DNA from: Leminorella grimontii ATCC 33999 = DSM 5078
Lineage (GTDB): Bacteria > Pseudomonadota > Gammaproteobacteria > Enterobacterales > Enterobacteriaceae
DNA length: 64,000 nt
Direction of reading: 5' to 3'
NCBI RefSeq assembly: GCF_000439085.1
Contig: NZ_AUUA01000004.1
Span: forward strand, 62,001-126,000
Positions 10,902 through 19,564 of this stretch are shown here, one piece after another (the stretch's first letter is position 1; each line of letters begins with the position of its first letter). A model generated the notes under the pieces. The model saw nothing but the letters and a program-made list of their open reading frames with translations, was not told where the DNA came from and did no database searches. The translations under genes and the position numbers were made by a program.

Positions 10902-13900
10902 ATGAATTTACCTACCTTTTCACGTACTGCCATTGCCGTATGGATGTGCCTGTTCTCGGCAGCGGGAAATGCTGCCAATGTCGACTGGAAATATAGCGAA
11001 TCAACGGATTGGGGAAACCCGAATAACTGGAACGGCGGAGTGCTTCCCGGCGTTTCTGATTTTGTGCGCATTTCGGAAGACGGAGATAAGGGCCCGGCTA
11101 TTGACGGCGGCGCATTTAATATTGGCGGCTTGTCCATAGGCAACGGCGGCGCTAACGGCGCGTTGAGCATTTTAAACGGCGGCGAGTTAACCAGCGGCGT
11201 CGGCTATCACATTAACTATATTGGCAACGATGAGGGTACTACCGGGAGCGTGACCGTTTCCGGCCCTGGCTCGACGTGGAATATCGCCGACGGCAGCGTG
11301 CTGTATTTGGGAGGCAGCGGCAGCGGGTCTCTACTCATCGAAAACGGCGCGTCCGTTAACCTGTTGCCCAGCGCCGCCCCGGCTGTCGGCGGGATTTATT
11401 CCAATATTTATATGGGCGCCAATAACCCTGGCGGTACCGACTCTTTAACCGTTACCGGCGCAGGTTCCAGCCTTAATATTGCCTCCTGGCTGCTGCTGGC
11501 CTACGGCGGCAACAACACCTTTCACAATACGACTTCCATCGTTAACGTCAGCAACGGTGGGTCTATTATTGCTGACGGCATCGACGTTGGTTACGGCGGC
11601 CACGGCATTATGACCATCAGCAGCGGAGGCGTCGTCACTACGGAGCATGGTCTGGTCTCGCCTTACGTCGGCTCCAAGGGCGAGCTGACCATCACCGGTT
11701 CAGGCTCTCGTTGGACGGTGGCGCAGAAGATGACGCTCGCCAGCCAAGGGGATGCGACTTTAGTTATTAATGACGGTGGTCAGTTGATCGACAGTTCAAG
11801 CTTCGCTGCCGTGGCCTCTGGCTCGAACGCAAAGATGCTTGTTAGTGGCGCAGGCTCAAGCTGGCGCACCGCAAACGATCTGACCGTCGGCTACGGCGGT
11901 GATGCCCGCCTGACGGTCAGTAACGGCGGATTGCTTGAAAGCGGGCAGGGCTATGCGTCGCTGATGGCCGGTTCGACGAGCCTAGTCTTGGTCACCGATG
12001 CCGGTTCCCGCTGGAACAACGACAGCCTGCTGGTCGTTGGCTATTACGGCGATGCGGCGCTGACCGTCGCCAACGGCGCGGCGGTTTCCGTGAACGGCGA
12101 TTTATACGTTGCGGCGGCTTCCGGCAGCCGCGGCGTGATCAATATAGGCGCAGCGCAGGGGGATGCTCCAACGGCGCCCGGCACGTTGGAAGCGAAAAAC
12201 CTCACGTTTGGCGACGGTGACGGCGCCGTGGCGTTTAACCACAGCGACGTCAGCGGCGCGTACCTGTTTGAAACCGCGATGTCGGGGCAGGGGCGGGTTG
12301 ACGCCTACAGCGGTATTACCGTGATGTCGGGGCAAAACGAATACAGCGGCGAAACGACGATCTACGGTGGCGAAATCGCCGCTTCCGGCGCTCAAACGCT
12401 AAGCCCGAATTCCGCCTATGCGGTCAAATCGAACGGTCGCCTGAACCTGGCGGGATATAGCCATACGCTGGATAGTCTGGACAACGCCGGCGCAGTCGGG
12501 CTGATGGGCATACCGGGCGGCGGGGGCAATCGCGCTTTTTATAACGCCGCCGATGAGAACGCGATGCTTACCGTTGAGCAGGACGTGAAGAACTCGGGCG
12601 CAATCTATCTCGGCGATACTGAAGGCCGCTCTCGCGTCGGCAACAGCCTTATCGTGAAGGGCAACTATCAGGGCGACGACGGCAGCCTGCATTTCAATAC
12701 GACTCTGGGCGACGACAGTTCGCCGACCGATACCATGACGGTACAGGGCAATACCTCCGGGCTCACCTACGTCAGCGTCAGTAACGCGGGCGGCAGCGGC
12801 GCCAGCACGCTGGACGGCATTAAGCTGATTCAGGTTGACGGCCAGTCTGAGGGCGAGTTCGTTCAACGCGGGCGGATCGCCGCCGGCGCCTACGACTATA
12901 CGCTGGGAAGAGGGCTGAACGGCAAAGAGAAAAACTGGTATCTGACCAACGCAGGCGTGCGCCCAGAGGGGGGCGAGTATGCAGCAAACCTGGCGGCGGC
13001 CAATGGCATGTTCGTTATGCGCCTGCACGACAGGCTGGGAGAAACCCAGTATACCGACGCATTGACCGGTGAGAAAAAGGTCACCAGTCTGTGGCTGCGC
13101 AACGTCGGCGGGCACAATCGCTCTCGCGACGACAGCGGGCAGTTGAAAACCCAAAGCAACCGCTACGTGGTTCAACTGGGGGGCGATGTCGCCCAGTGGG
13201 GCAACGACGGCGACTCGCGTTTGCATCTGGGGCTGATGGCGGGCTACGGCAGAGCGGAAAGCAGAACCCGCTCCGGCGTTCTGGACTATCGCGCCAACGG
13301 GACTGTGGACGGCTACAGCGCCGGGATGTACCTCACCTGGTACGACAATCAGCCGGATAAGTCCGGCCTCTACGTTGACAGCTGGGTTCAGTACGGCTGG
13401 TTCAATAACACCGTCAAAGGGGACGACGCCGCCGAGGAAAGCTACGATTCCAGCGGCGTGACCGCCTCCGTTGAAAGCGGCTATACCTTTAAGCTGGGTG
13501 AAAGGCAGCGCGGCCCTCAGAACAAAGAGCAGTTCTTCATTCAGCCGAAGTTCCAGGCGGTTTGGATGGGCGTTGGCGCAGACGACCATAAAGAAAGCAA
13601 CGGCACCCGAGTGACGGGAGAAGGAAAGGGTAACCTGATGACGCGCCTGGGCGTCAGGCTTTATGCGCAGGGGCATCACGAAATAGATAACGGAAAAAAT
13701 CGCCTGTTCGAGCCGTTTATCGAAGCCAACTGGATCCACAACACCAAGCAGTTCGGCGGAACGATGAACGGCGTGACCGTCTATCAGGCCGGTACCAAGA
13801 ACATCGGCGAGCTGAAGCTGGGCGTAGAGGGAATGCTGAACCCTAACTTCAACCTGTGGGGCAACGTCGGCCAGCAGCTTGGCGATGACGGGTATAGCGA

Positions 13901-13937
13901 TACGTCGGTGGTGTTAGGCGTGAAGTATTTGTTTTAG
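10902..13937 (+). CDS. Autotransporter (type Va) with repeat-rich passenger
   Basis: The product is a 1011-residue outer-membrane autotransporter. Residues 1-24 form a Sec signal peptide ending in SAAGNA. The passenger (about 25-690) is glycine- and asparagine-rich and repetitive. At least five copies of a (S/T)GxGSxW-type turn recur (SGPGSTWN, TGAGSSLN, TGSGSRWT, SGAGSSWR, TDAGSRWN), each followed by a GG-containing strand, as expected of a right-handed beta-helix. A PATR-type repeat (SGQNEYSGETTIYGG) lies near residue 475. The last roughly 280 residues form the translocator barrel and end in phenylalanine. There is no visible serine-protease motif, so an AIDA-like adhesin role is likely. 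A TTG 6 bases upstream is in frame, but I chose ATG; no clear ribosome binding site is seen. Confidence 0.9.
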   Translation: MNLPTFSRTAIAVWMCLFSAAGNAANVDWKYSESTDWGNPNNWNGGVLPGVSDFVRISEDGDKGPAIDGGAFNIGGLSIGNGGANGALSILNGGELTSGVGYHINYIGNDEGTTGSVTVSGPGSTWNIADGSVLYLGGSGSGSLLIENGASVNLLPSAAPAVGGIYSNIYMGANNPGGTDSLTVTGAGSSLNIASWLLLAYGGNNTFHNTTSIVNVSNGGSIIADGIDVGYGGHGIMTISSGGVVTTEHGLVSPYVGSKGELTITGSGSRWTVAQKMTLASQGDATLVINDGGQLIDSSSFAAVASGSNAKMLVSGAGSSWRTANDLTVGYGGDARLTVSNGGLLESGQGYASLMAGSTSLVLVTDAGSRWNNDSLLVVGYYGDAALTVANGAAVSVNGDLYVAAASGSRGVINIGAAQGDAPTAPGTLEAKNLTFGDGDGAVAFNHSDVSGAYLFETAMSGQGRVDAYSGITVMSGQNEYSGETTIYGGEIAASGAQTLSPNSAYAVKSNGRLNLAGYSHTLDSLDNAGAVGLMGIPGGGGNRAFYNAADENAMLTVEQDVKNSGAIYLGDTEGRSRVGNSLIVKGNYQGDDGSLHFNTTLGDDSSPTDTMTVQGNTSGLTYVSVSNAGGSGASTLDGIKLIQVDGQSEGEFVQRGRIAAGAYDYTLGRGLNGKEKNWYLTNAGVRPEGGEYAANLAAANGMFVMRLHDRLGETQYTDALTGEKKVTSLWLRNVGGHNRSRDDSGQLKTQSNRYVVQLGGDVAQWGNDGDSRLHLGLMAGYGRAESRTRSGVLDYRANGTVDGYSAGMYLTWYDNQPDKSGLYVDSWVQYGWFNNTVKGDDAAEESYDSSGVTASVESGYTFKLGERQRGPQNKEQFFIQPKFQAVWMGVGADDHKESNGTRVTGEGKGNLMTRLGVRLYAQGHHEIDNGKNRLFEPFIEANWIHNTKQFGGTMNGVTVYQAGTKNIGELKLGVEGMLNPNFNLWGNVGQQLGDDGYSDTSVVLGVKYLF

Positions 13938-13996
13938 AATGACCGCTGCGTTTACGTTTAGAAGCTAGACCTGAACGCATTACGTGCTGTAAAAAC

Positions 13997-14034
13997 GCCC
14001 AAATGCGCACAACCGCCGTTTGGGCATTTTTTTT
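13997..14034 (+). terminator. Intrinsic terminator of the autotransporter gene
   Basis: The arms GCCCAAA (13997-14003) and TTTGGGC (14019-14025) form a stem with a 15-base loop, followed by A and a run of eight T. It lies 60 bases after the stop. Confidence 0.85.
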
Positions 14035-14059
14035 ACCTGTTTTTGTGCGCGAAGCGCCG

Positions 14060-14065
14060 TATAAT
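14060..14065 (+). promoter_or_regulatory. Candidate -10 box for menF
   Basis: A perfect TATAAT lies 35 bases before the menF GTG, just after a small GCGCGAAGCGC dyad. The -35 region is poor (CTGTTT at 17-bp spacing), so strength is uncertain. Confidence 0.5.
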
Positions 14066-14099
14066 CCGGTGTTTTAGTTTTTAGGCTCAAGAGGTCGTT

Positions 14100-15416
14100 G
14101 TGAAGCAAATATCTGAACTGGTCACGCAGCTGCATCAACGTTTACAGGACGTTGCTCGCCCTGAGCCGGGGTGGGATCGCGTTGAGCTGCCGCTGTCTTT
14201 TACGGCGCGCTCGCTGCTTGGCTGGCTGTCGGCCCAGTCTTTGTTTCCCCAGTTTTACTGGCGTCAGCGCGATGGCCGTGAAGAATTCGCCGTTTGTGGC
14301 GAAGTGGTGCGCTTTCACGACGCGCGCGCGGCCTATCGCTTTCTGGTACAGAGCGAGCGCTCTGACATGCGCGTCTGGGGGCTGAACGCCTTTGACCGGG
14401 TCGATGCGTCCGAAACGGCGGTGCCGAAAGGGGCGCTGTTTCTGCCCCGCATTGAGCTATTGCGCGATGAGCTGGGTGTGCGGCTGGCGGTTAATCTTTA
14501 CAGCGAAAGCTCGCTGGCCGACGACGTGAAGCGCGCGCAGCAGACGCTCGCTTCTCTGGTTTCATCCAAACCTTTGGCGTCCTTAAGCGCTGCCGTGCTT
14601 GACGTCCACCATCAGCCTGAAAAAGAAGGCTGGTGTTCGCTGCTGCGTCAGGCCCTGTCGACTATTGCCGCCAAGCAGTTTGATAAAGTGGTGCTGGCGC
14701 GCAGGTCCACGCTGACGCTCAGCAAGCCGCTTAATCCGGCGGCGTTTTTAAACGCCAGCCAGAAGGTTAACCACCGCTGCTTTCACTTTATGATGCGCAT
14801 GAATGACGAAACCGCTTTTTTAGGCTCGTCCCCCGAATGCCTGTTTTTGCGCGAAGGTAATCGTCTGACCACCGAAGCATTGGCCGGTACGGTAGCCGGT
14901 TCGCCGGACGACGAAAAGGCGAAGGCGCTCGGCGAATGGCTGATGCAGGACAAAAAGAATCAGCATGAAAACCTGCTGGTGGTCGATGATATCTGTCAGC
15001 GCCTGCAAGGGGGAACGGAAGCGATCGACGTGTTGCCGGCGGAAATCGTGCGGCTGCGCAAGGTGCAGCACCTGAAGCGCGCCATCCACGCGCAGCTTGC
15101 CGACGTCGACGACGCCGATACGCTGCAGCGCCTGCAGCCCACGGCGGCGGTGGCCGGCCTGCCGCGTGAAGCGGCCCGGCAGTTTATCGTACAGAACGAG
15201 CCGTTTACCCGCGGCTGGTATGCGGGCTCTGCGGGCTATCTCTCCCTTGGTCGTAGCGAGTTTGCCGTATCCCTGCGCTCGGCGCTGATTGAAGACGACA
15301 AAATTCACCTGTACGCCGGCGCGGGCATCGTCGCCGGCTCCGATCCTGAAGAAGAGTGGCTGGAGATAGAAAACAAGGCTGCGGGACTCAGGACGCTGCT
15401 GGAGCAGGAGGAGTAG
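14100..15416 (+). CDS. menF: Isochorismate synthase MenF
   Basis: MenF converts chorismate to isochorismate, the first step of menaquinone synthesis. The 438-residue protein carries the chorismate-binding domain in its C-terminal half: FDKVVLARRSTL, FLGSSPECLFLREG, TEALAGTVAGS and finally IVAGSDPEEEWLEIENKA, whose glutamates bind magnesium. The start is GTG with AGAGG upstream, and the protein is about the size of the E. coli enzyme (431). In most enterobacteria menF abuts menD; here it is separated from menD by about 8.4 kb of other genes. It has its own candidate promoter and is followed after 12 bases by an SMI1-like gene. Confidence 0.95.
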   Translation: MKQISELVTQLHQRLQDVARPEPGWDRVELPLSFTARSLLGWLSAQSLFPQFYWRQRDGREEFAVCGEVVRFHDARAAYRFLVQSERSDMRVWGLNAFDRVDASETAVPKGALFLPRIELLRDELGVRLAVNLYSESSLADDVKRAQQTLASLVSSKPLASLSAAVLDVHHQPEKEGWCSLLRQALSTIAAKQFDKVVLARRSTLTLSKPLNPAAFLNASQKVNHRCFHFMMRMNDETAFLGSSPECLFLREGNRLTTEALAGTVAGSPDDEKAKALGEWLMQDKKNQHENLLVVDDICQRLQGGTEAIDVLPAEIVRLRKVQHLKRAIHAQLADVDDADTLQRLQPTAAVAGLPREAARQFIVQNEPFTRGWYAGSAGYLSLGRSEFAVSLRSALIEDDKIHLYAGAGIVAGSDPEEEWLEIENKAAGLRTLLEQEE

Positions 15417-15428
15417 TCAAGGAGGTAT

Positions 15429-15989
15429 ATGGCGGACATGCTGCTGACTATCGAAGAAATAGCACGCCGACTGAGCGAAAAATTTCAGCCATTAGTTGAA
15501 GAGTTGGATTTGGGCGATCTGCTGCTTAAAAAGAGAACGACGGAAAGCGACAGTGCTGAAGTTGAGCGGGTTTTGGGGATCGCGCTGCCCGACGAGTTTA
15601 AAGACATTATTTCCCACTATGACTTTGACGATTTTTCATTAGGCAATGTCCATTTTAGCTCAGGGGAAAAAGGATACGTTCAGCAACTGATAGCCGTTAA
15701 TGAACCGGATGACTTTAGCCAATGGTGGACCGGCGATACGCGCCCGGAGGGCATTATCGTTATCGCCCTGACGGATCCCTACACCCTTTTGCTGAATACG
15801 CTTGACGGAGCCGTGTACGCGATAACCAGCGAGTCTTCAATGGCGGACGTTGAGCGAGTCGCCTCAAGCTTTAGCCTCTTTATCCGCGGCGTTGGCTCGG
15901 CGTTTTTTGACGCCGGCGGGGCTGATGAAATATCAAAGGCCGTTGGCGCACAGGCGAGTACCTCGTTTTGGCGGGAGGTGGTAAATTAG
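15429..15989 (+). CDS. SMI1/KNR4 (SUKH) family protein
   Basis: The product has 186 residues and is soluble. The motif VERVLGIALPDEFKDIISHYD followed by a glycine-rich strand is typical of the SMI1/KNR4 (SUKH) fold. Bacterial SUKH proteins are often immunity proteins against polymorphic toxins, but no toxin gene is adjacent here, so it may be an orphan or have another role. A strong GGAGGT lies 4 bases before the ATG, and the gene starts 12 bases after menF, so it is probably cotranscribed with it. Confidence 0.7.
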   Translation: MADMLLTIEEIARRLSEKFQPLVEELDLGDLLLKKRTTESDSAEVERVLGIALPDEFKDIISHYDFDDFSLGNVHFSSGEKGYVQQLIAVNEPDDFSQWWTGDTRPEGIIVIALTDPYTLLLNTLDGAVYAITSESSMADVERVASSFSLFIRGVGSAFFDAGGADEISKAVGAQASTSFWREVVN

Positions 15990-16044
15990 CCTTTGCACTC
16001 GGCGCATTTTTACGCTGGCTATCTTGCGTTAAGGGACCTACCTC

Positions 16045-16512
16045 ATGAATCTTTCCCGTCTTGAACTCCGCATTCTCCCACCGGTGACGTTTGCGCTCTG
16101 CGTGCTGCTGGCGCTTTTTCTAAGTTGGCTTATCCCCGTTCATTTTCCGCTAGCGGTACTCGCGTGGTTTTTATGCGCTCTCTGTTTCGTGGCGTCCGGC
16201 GCTATCGGCATCGTTAGCCTGATTTCCTTCTGGCGAGCAAAAACGACGGTTAATCCAGTACGGGTGGACGCTGCAACCACGCTGGTCGAAGGCGGTCTGT
16301 ATGCCTTTTCCCGTAACCCGATGTATCTGGCGTTTGCCTTGCTGCTGCTGAGCCTCTGTTTTTATCTCGCCAATCCCCTTACGTTTCTTGCCGTAGCGCT
16401 GTTTGTCGCCTATATCACCCGCTTTCAGATCGTGCCGGAGGAGCGGGCGCTGGAAGCGCGTTTTGGCGAGCGCTATCGCCTTTACCGGCAGCGCGTGCGG
16501 CGCTGGATTTAA
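16045..16512 (+). CDS. Isoprenylcysteine carboxyl methyltransferase-like membrane protein
   Basis: The 155-residue protein has about four transmembrane segments and the ICMT/PEMT signature: GGLYAFSRNPMYLAF in the middle and IVPEERALEARFGERYRLY at the C-terminus. In this superfamily these residues bind S-adenosylmethionine and the methyl acceptor within the membrane. The substrate of bacterial members is mostly unknown, so only a putative phospholipid or isoprenoid methyltransferase can be proposed. It follows the SUKH gene by 55 bases and ends before the regulatory region of the transporter gene. Confidence 0.75.
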   Translation: MNLSRLELRILPPVTFALCVLLALFLSWLIPVHFPLAVLAWFLCALCFVASGAIGIVSLISFWRAKTTVNPVRVDAATTLVEGGLYAFSRNPMYLAFALLLLSLCFYLANPLTFLAVALFVAYITRFQIVPEERALEARFGERYRLYRQRVRRWI

Positions 16513-16553
16513 GCTCGCTGTAATCGATTTTTCACCCGATCGTCATCAAAGAG

Positions 16554-16572
16554 AAATGTGATCAATGTTTAA
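16554..16572 (+). promoter_or_regulatory. Possible CRP half-site upstream of the MHS transporter
   Basis: AAATGTGATC at 16554-16563 matches the left half of the CRP consensus exactly. The right half (TTTAA after the 6-base spacer) matches poorly. It lies just upstream of two LacI-type operators, which is a common arrangement for carbon-source operons. Confidence 0.35.
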
Positions 16573-16573
16573 T

Positions 16574-16587
16574 TCTACGCGGGTAGA
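16574..16587 (+). promoter_or_regulatory. LacI-type operator O1
   Basis: TCTACGCGGGTAGA is an imperfect palindrome with the central CG typical of LacI/GalR-family operators. It lies immediately upstream of a candidate -35 hexamer (TTGATC, 16589-16594) and 23 bp centre-to-centre from a second copy. The adjacent LacI-family gene at 18521 is the obvious candidate repressor. Confidence 0.65.
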
Positions 16588-16588
16588 C

Positions 16589-16616
16589 TTGATCTATCTA
16601 CGCGAGTAGATACACT
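16589..16616 (+). promoter_or_regulatory. Candidate promoter with operator O2 in its spacer
   Basis: TTGATC (16589-16594) and TACACT (16611-16616), 16 bp apart, form a plausible sigma-70 promoter for the MHS transporter. The second operator copy, TCTACGCGAGTAGA at 16597-16610 (extended by TA on both sides), fills the spacer exactly, so a bound repressor would block RNA polymerase. Confidence 0.6.
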
Positions 16617-16705
16617 CGCATTAAAAACGTGTTGGTCGTTTAGCCGCGCTGAGCTGCCGAACGGTAGCCAGCGCATAGGTTGGATCAAAAGTAAGGATCG
16701 TAATA

Positions 16706-18109
16706 ATGACAATAACGCATGATTCTGGCACCGCCGCTCAGTCTGAGCGGCTCGCTGCGGACGAACGCCTGTCCACGGAGGAGGGGCGCAAAGACTTTTG
16801 GCGAGCGACCCTTTCCTGCTGGCTGGGTACTACGATGGAATACGCTGACTTTGCGCTCTACGGCCTGGCGGCGGGGATTATTTTCGGCGACGTCTTCTTT
16901 CCTGACGCGACGCCGATAGTAGCGCTGATTTCCAGCTTCGCTACTTACTCGGTCGGCTTTATTGCCCGCCCGATCGGCGCTTTGCTGTTTGGCTGGCTAG
17001 GCGATCGCAAGGGGCGCAAGCTGGTGATGGTGGTGACAATCACCCTGATGGGGGCATCGACGACGTTTATCGGGCTTATCCCCAGCTATGCGACCATCGG
17101 CCTATGGGCGCCCGCCTGCTTGGCGTTTCTGCGCTTTATGCAGGGGTTGGGGGCAGGTGCGGAGCTTTCCGGCGGCGCGGTGATGCTGGGCGAGTACGCG
17201 CCTTCCGAACGCCGCGGGCTGGTGTCTTCCATTATCGCGCTGGGTTCCAACAGCGGCACGCTGCTGGCCTCGTTGGTATGGCTGCTGGTGCTGCAGATGG
17301 ATCGCGAAACCCTGTTGGAGTGGGGCTGGCGGGTGCCGTTTCTTTCCAGCATTCTGATTGCCGCCGTGGCGCTGTTTATCCGCCGCCACATGCGCGAAAC
17401 GCCGGTATTCGAACGCCAAAAGCAGCTGCTGGCAGAGCAGCGCCGCGCGGCGATGGAAGAAGGGCGCAAGCATGAGCAGGAGTCCGGCGAGCAGAAGAGC
17501 TTCTGGAAGCGCACTAAGGCCTTCTGGATCATGGTGGGGCTTCGCATCGGTGAGAACGGCCCGTCCTATCTGGCGCAGGGCTTTATCGTCGGCTACGTGG
17601 CCAAGGTGCTGATGGTCGACAAGTCGGTGCCGACGATGGCGGTGTTTATCGCCTCTTTGTTGGGATTTCTTATCATTCCTCTGTCGGGCTGGCTGTCCGA
17701 TCGCTTTGGCCGACGCATTACCTACCGCTGGTTCTGCCTGCTGCTGGTGCTGTATGCCGTGCCCGCATTTATGCTGCTGGATACCCGCGAGCCGATTATC
17801 GTTATCCTGACGATTATCGTCGGCATGCTGATAGCCTCATTAGGCATCTTCGGGGTGCAGGCCGCATGGGGCGTTGAGCTGTTCGGCGTCACCAATCGCT
17901 ACAGCAAAATGGCGGTCGCTAAAGAGCTGGGCTCGATTATGTCCGGCGGCACTGCGCCGCTGGTGGCGTCCTTCATGCTGTCGTTTGCCGGCCACTGGTG
18001 GCCGATCGCCGTCTACTTTATGCTGATGGCGGGCATTGGACTTGTAACCACGTTCTTTGCGCCGGAAACGCGCGGGCGCGATCTGAACCTGCCGGAAGAC
18101 GCGATTTAA
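16706..18109 (+). CDS. MFS transporter, metabolite:H+ symporter (MHS) family
   Basis: The 467-residue inner-membrane protein has 12 predicted helices. The MHS features are visible: GTTMEYADFALYGLAAG in helix 1, a GWLGDRKGRK loop between helices 2 and 3, and RFMQGLGAGAELSGGAV in helix 4. The central loop is long and charged (about 235-275). MHS members carry small metabolites such as dicarboxylates, betaine, shikimate or nucleoside-like compounds with protons. The neighbouring LacI regulator and nucleoside hydrolase suggest a nucleoside or related base/sugar substrate, which is inference. AAGGA lies about 10 bases before the ATG. Two LacI-type operators overlap the promoter. Confidence 0.85.
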   Translation: MTITHDSGTAAQSERLAADERLSTEEGRKDFWRATLSCWLGTTMEYADFALYGLAAGIIFGDVFFPDATPIVALISSFATYSVGFIARPIGALLFGWLGDRKGRKLVMVVTITLMGASTTFIGLIPSYATIGLWAPACLAFLRFMQGLGAGAELSGGAVMLGEYAPSERRGLVSSIIALGSNSGTLLASLVWLLVLQMDRETLLEWGWRVPFLSSILIAAVALFIRRHMRETPVFERQKQLLAEQRRAAMEEGRKHEQESGEQKSFWKRTKAFWIMVGLRIGENGPSYLAQGFIVGYVAKVLMVDKSVPTMAVFIASLLGFLIIPLSGWLSDRFGRRITYRWFCLLLVLYAVPAFMLLDTREPIIVILTIIVGMLIASLGIFGVQAAWGVELFGVTNRYSKMAVAKELGSIMSGGTAPLVASFMLSFAGHWWPIAVYFMLMAGIGLVTTFFAPETRGRDLNLPEDAI

Positions 18110-18221
18110 GCTCGCCATCTAGTGAAAAATGCCGACCGGAGCACGAGTTCTTGCTTTAGTCGGTATTTTTCAGCCCTGGGGTTCGGTATGCTGTACAACG
18201 GTTTGATTACTGGGTGTTTTG

Positions 18222-18490
18222 TACCCGTCATACTTCGAGCTGCCTGTGCGTTGGCTTTGAATACTCGGCCCATCCGTGGGCCTCGCCCTTACGGGCCGCC
18301 GCAAGCGGCGTTCAAATCTGCTCCAGACAGATTTGTCGCTCACCCTAGTCACTTACTATTGTAAGCTCCTAGGGATTCGCTGCATCGCCGCGTGATTCGG
18401 CCTGAAGGCCTCACCCTTACAGGGCCAGCGCAAGCGCTGTTCAAAACGCCACAGGCGTTTTGTCATGCAACTCGAATTATTTAGGGTATA
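18222..18490. repeat. ERIC (IRU) element with two internal structured units
   Basis: The terminal inverted repeats are TACCCGTCATACTTCGAGC at 18222 and GCAACTCGAATTATTTAGGG at 18467. The conserved ERIC core, CGCTCACCCTAGTCACTTAC then GTAAGCTCCTAGGGATTCGC (18337-18380), folds into a long stem. The element is about 270 bp instead of about 127 because of two extra related units, 18266-18336 and 18398-18463. Each has the same series of hairpins (GGCC..GGCC, CCCTTA..GGG, GCAA-capped stem, CAAA..TTTG). It fills most of the gap between the transporter and lacI-type genes and ends about 30 bases before the regulator start, so it would be transcribed in their mRNA. Confidence 0.85.
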
Positions 18491-18520
18491 TCTCTGTCCG
18501 TTAAGGTAGGTGGATACGCT

Positions 18521-19540
18521 GTGCTAAATCAACATCCTCGTCGCGTCACGCGCGCTGACGTCGCCAGGGAGGCGGGAACCTCCGTTGCGGTCGTTAGCTA
18601 TGTGATTAACAACGGGCCTCGTCCGGTTGCTGAGGCGACCCGTCAGCGCGTTCTCGATGCGATTAAAAAGACCGGTTATCGCCCTAACGGCATCGCGCGC
18701 GCGCTGGCGTCGGGCACTACGCGCACCTACGGGCTGATTATCCCCAATATCGCCAACCCGTTTCTTTCCTCGATGGCGCATTCGCTTCAGCAGGAGGCCT
18801 TCGAACACGGTCAGGTGCTGCTTTTGGGAGACGCCGGCGACAACCGCCAGCGGGAGCTTGAGCTTATCAATAACCTGCTGCATCGACAGGTTGACGGCCT
18901 GCTGTATACCAGCGTCGACCGCCACCCCTATATTGAGTTGATTCAGGCGTCGGGTACGCCGTTCGTCATGCTGGACCGCGTCGATCCGGCGCTCAACGTC
19001 AGTGCTATCCGCGTTGACGAAAGGGCGGCGGCATTTCAGGCGACCCGCCACCTGACGGAACACGGCTACCGTGACATCGCTATTATTTGCGGCCCCAGGG
19101 AGATGCTGAACACGCAGGATCGCATCAGCGGCTGGCGAGAGGCGCTGCAAACAGCCAGGCTTCCGGTGAAGGAGGAGTGGATATTTTCCACTACCTATAC
19201 CCGAGAAGGCGGCTATCAGGCCGCCTGCCGAATGCTTGAAGGTACGCTTCCCAGAGCGCTGTTCGCCACCAACGAACTTCAGGCGCTGGGCTGCCTGAGG
19301 GCGCTTTCTGAGCGCGGCATCAAGGTTCCTGAGGAGGTGGCGCTGGTGTGCTTTAACGGCACCGTCGAATCGGAGTTCAACGTGCCTTCGCTGACTCACG
19401 TACGCCAGCCAGTTAAGGCGATGGCGAAAGCGGCGATTGAAATGCTTAAGAACTGGAACGGCACGCCAGAACTGAGGGAATTTTCGTTTGATTTGCTGAT
19501 TGGCGAATCATGTGGGTGCTGCCCGACCTTGATAAAGTGA
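18521..19540 (+). CDS. LacI-family transcriptional regulator
   Basis: The product has 339 residues. The N-terminal HTH and hinge region reads TRADVAREAGTSVAVVSYVI, then RVLDAIKKTGYRPNGIARAL, which is the canonical LacI/GalR DNA-binding domain with its hinge helix. The periplasmic-binding-protein-like effector domain follows from about residue 65. Translation starts at GTG, about 10 bases after AAGGTAGG. It probably controls the transporter upstream and the nucleoside hydrolase downstream through the two TCTACGCG-type operators before the transporter gene. The likely inducer is a nucleoside or a breakdown product, inferred from context only. Confidence 0.9.
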   Translation: MLNQHPRRVTRADVAREAGTSVAVVSYVINNGPRPVAEATRQRVLDAIKKTGYRPNGIARALASGTTRTYGLIIPNIANPFLSSMAHSLQQEAFEHGQVLLLGDAGDNRQRELELINNLLHRQVDGLLYTSVDRHPYIELIQASGTPFVMLDRVDPALNVSAIRVDERAAAFQATRHLTEHGYRDIAIICGPREMLNTQDRISGWREALQTARLPVKEEWIFSTTYTREGGYQAACRMLEGTLPRALFATNELQALGCLRALSERGIKVPEEVALVCFNGTVESEFNVPSLTHVRQPVKAMAKAAIEMLKNWNGTPELREFSFDLLIGESCGCCPTLIK

Positions 19541-19564
19541 ATCGACCAAGTGAAAAAACAAACT

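Noticed and set aside
11200-12100. Repeats in the autotransporter considered as a mobile or CRISPR-type array
   Set aside because: They are protein-level beta-helix repeats with poor DNA identity.
18122-18364. 80-codon ORF between the transporter and lacI-type genes
   Set aside because: It lies mostly in the ERIC element and its hairpins, and has no ribosome binding site.
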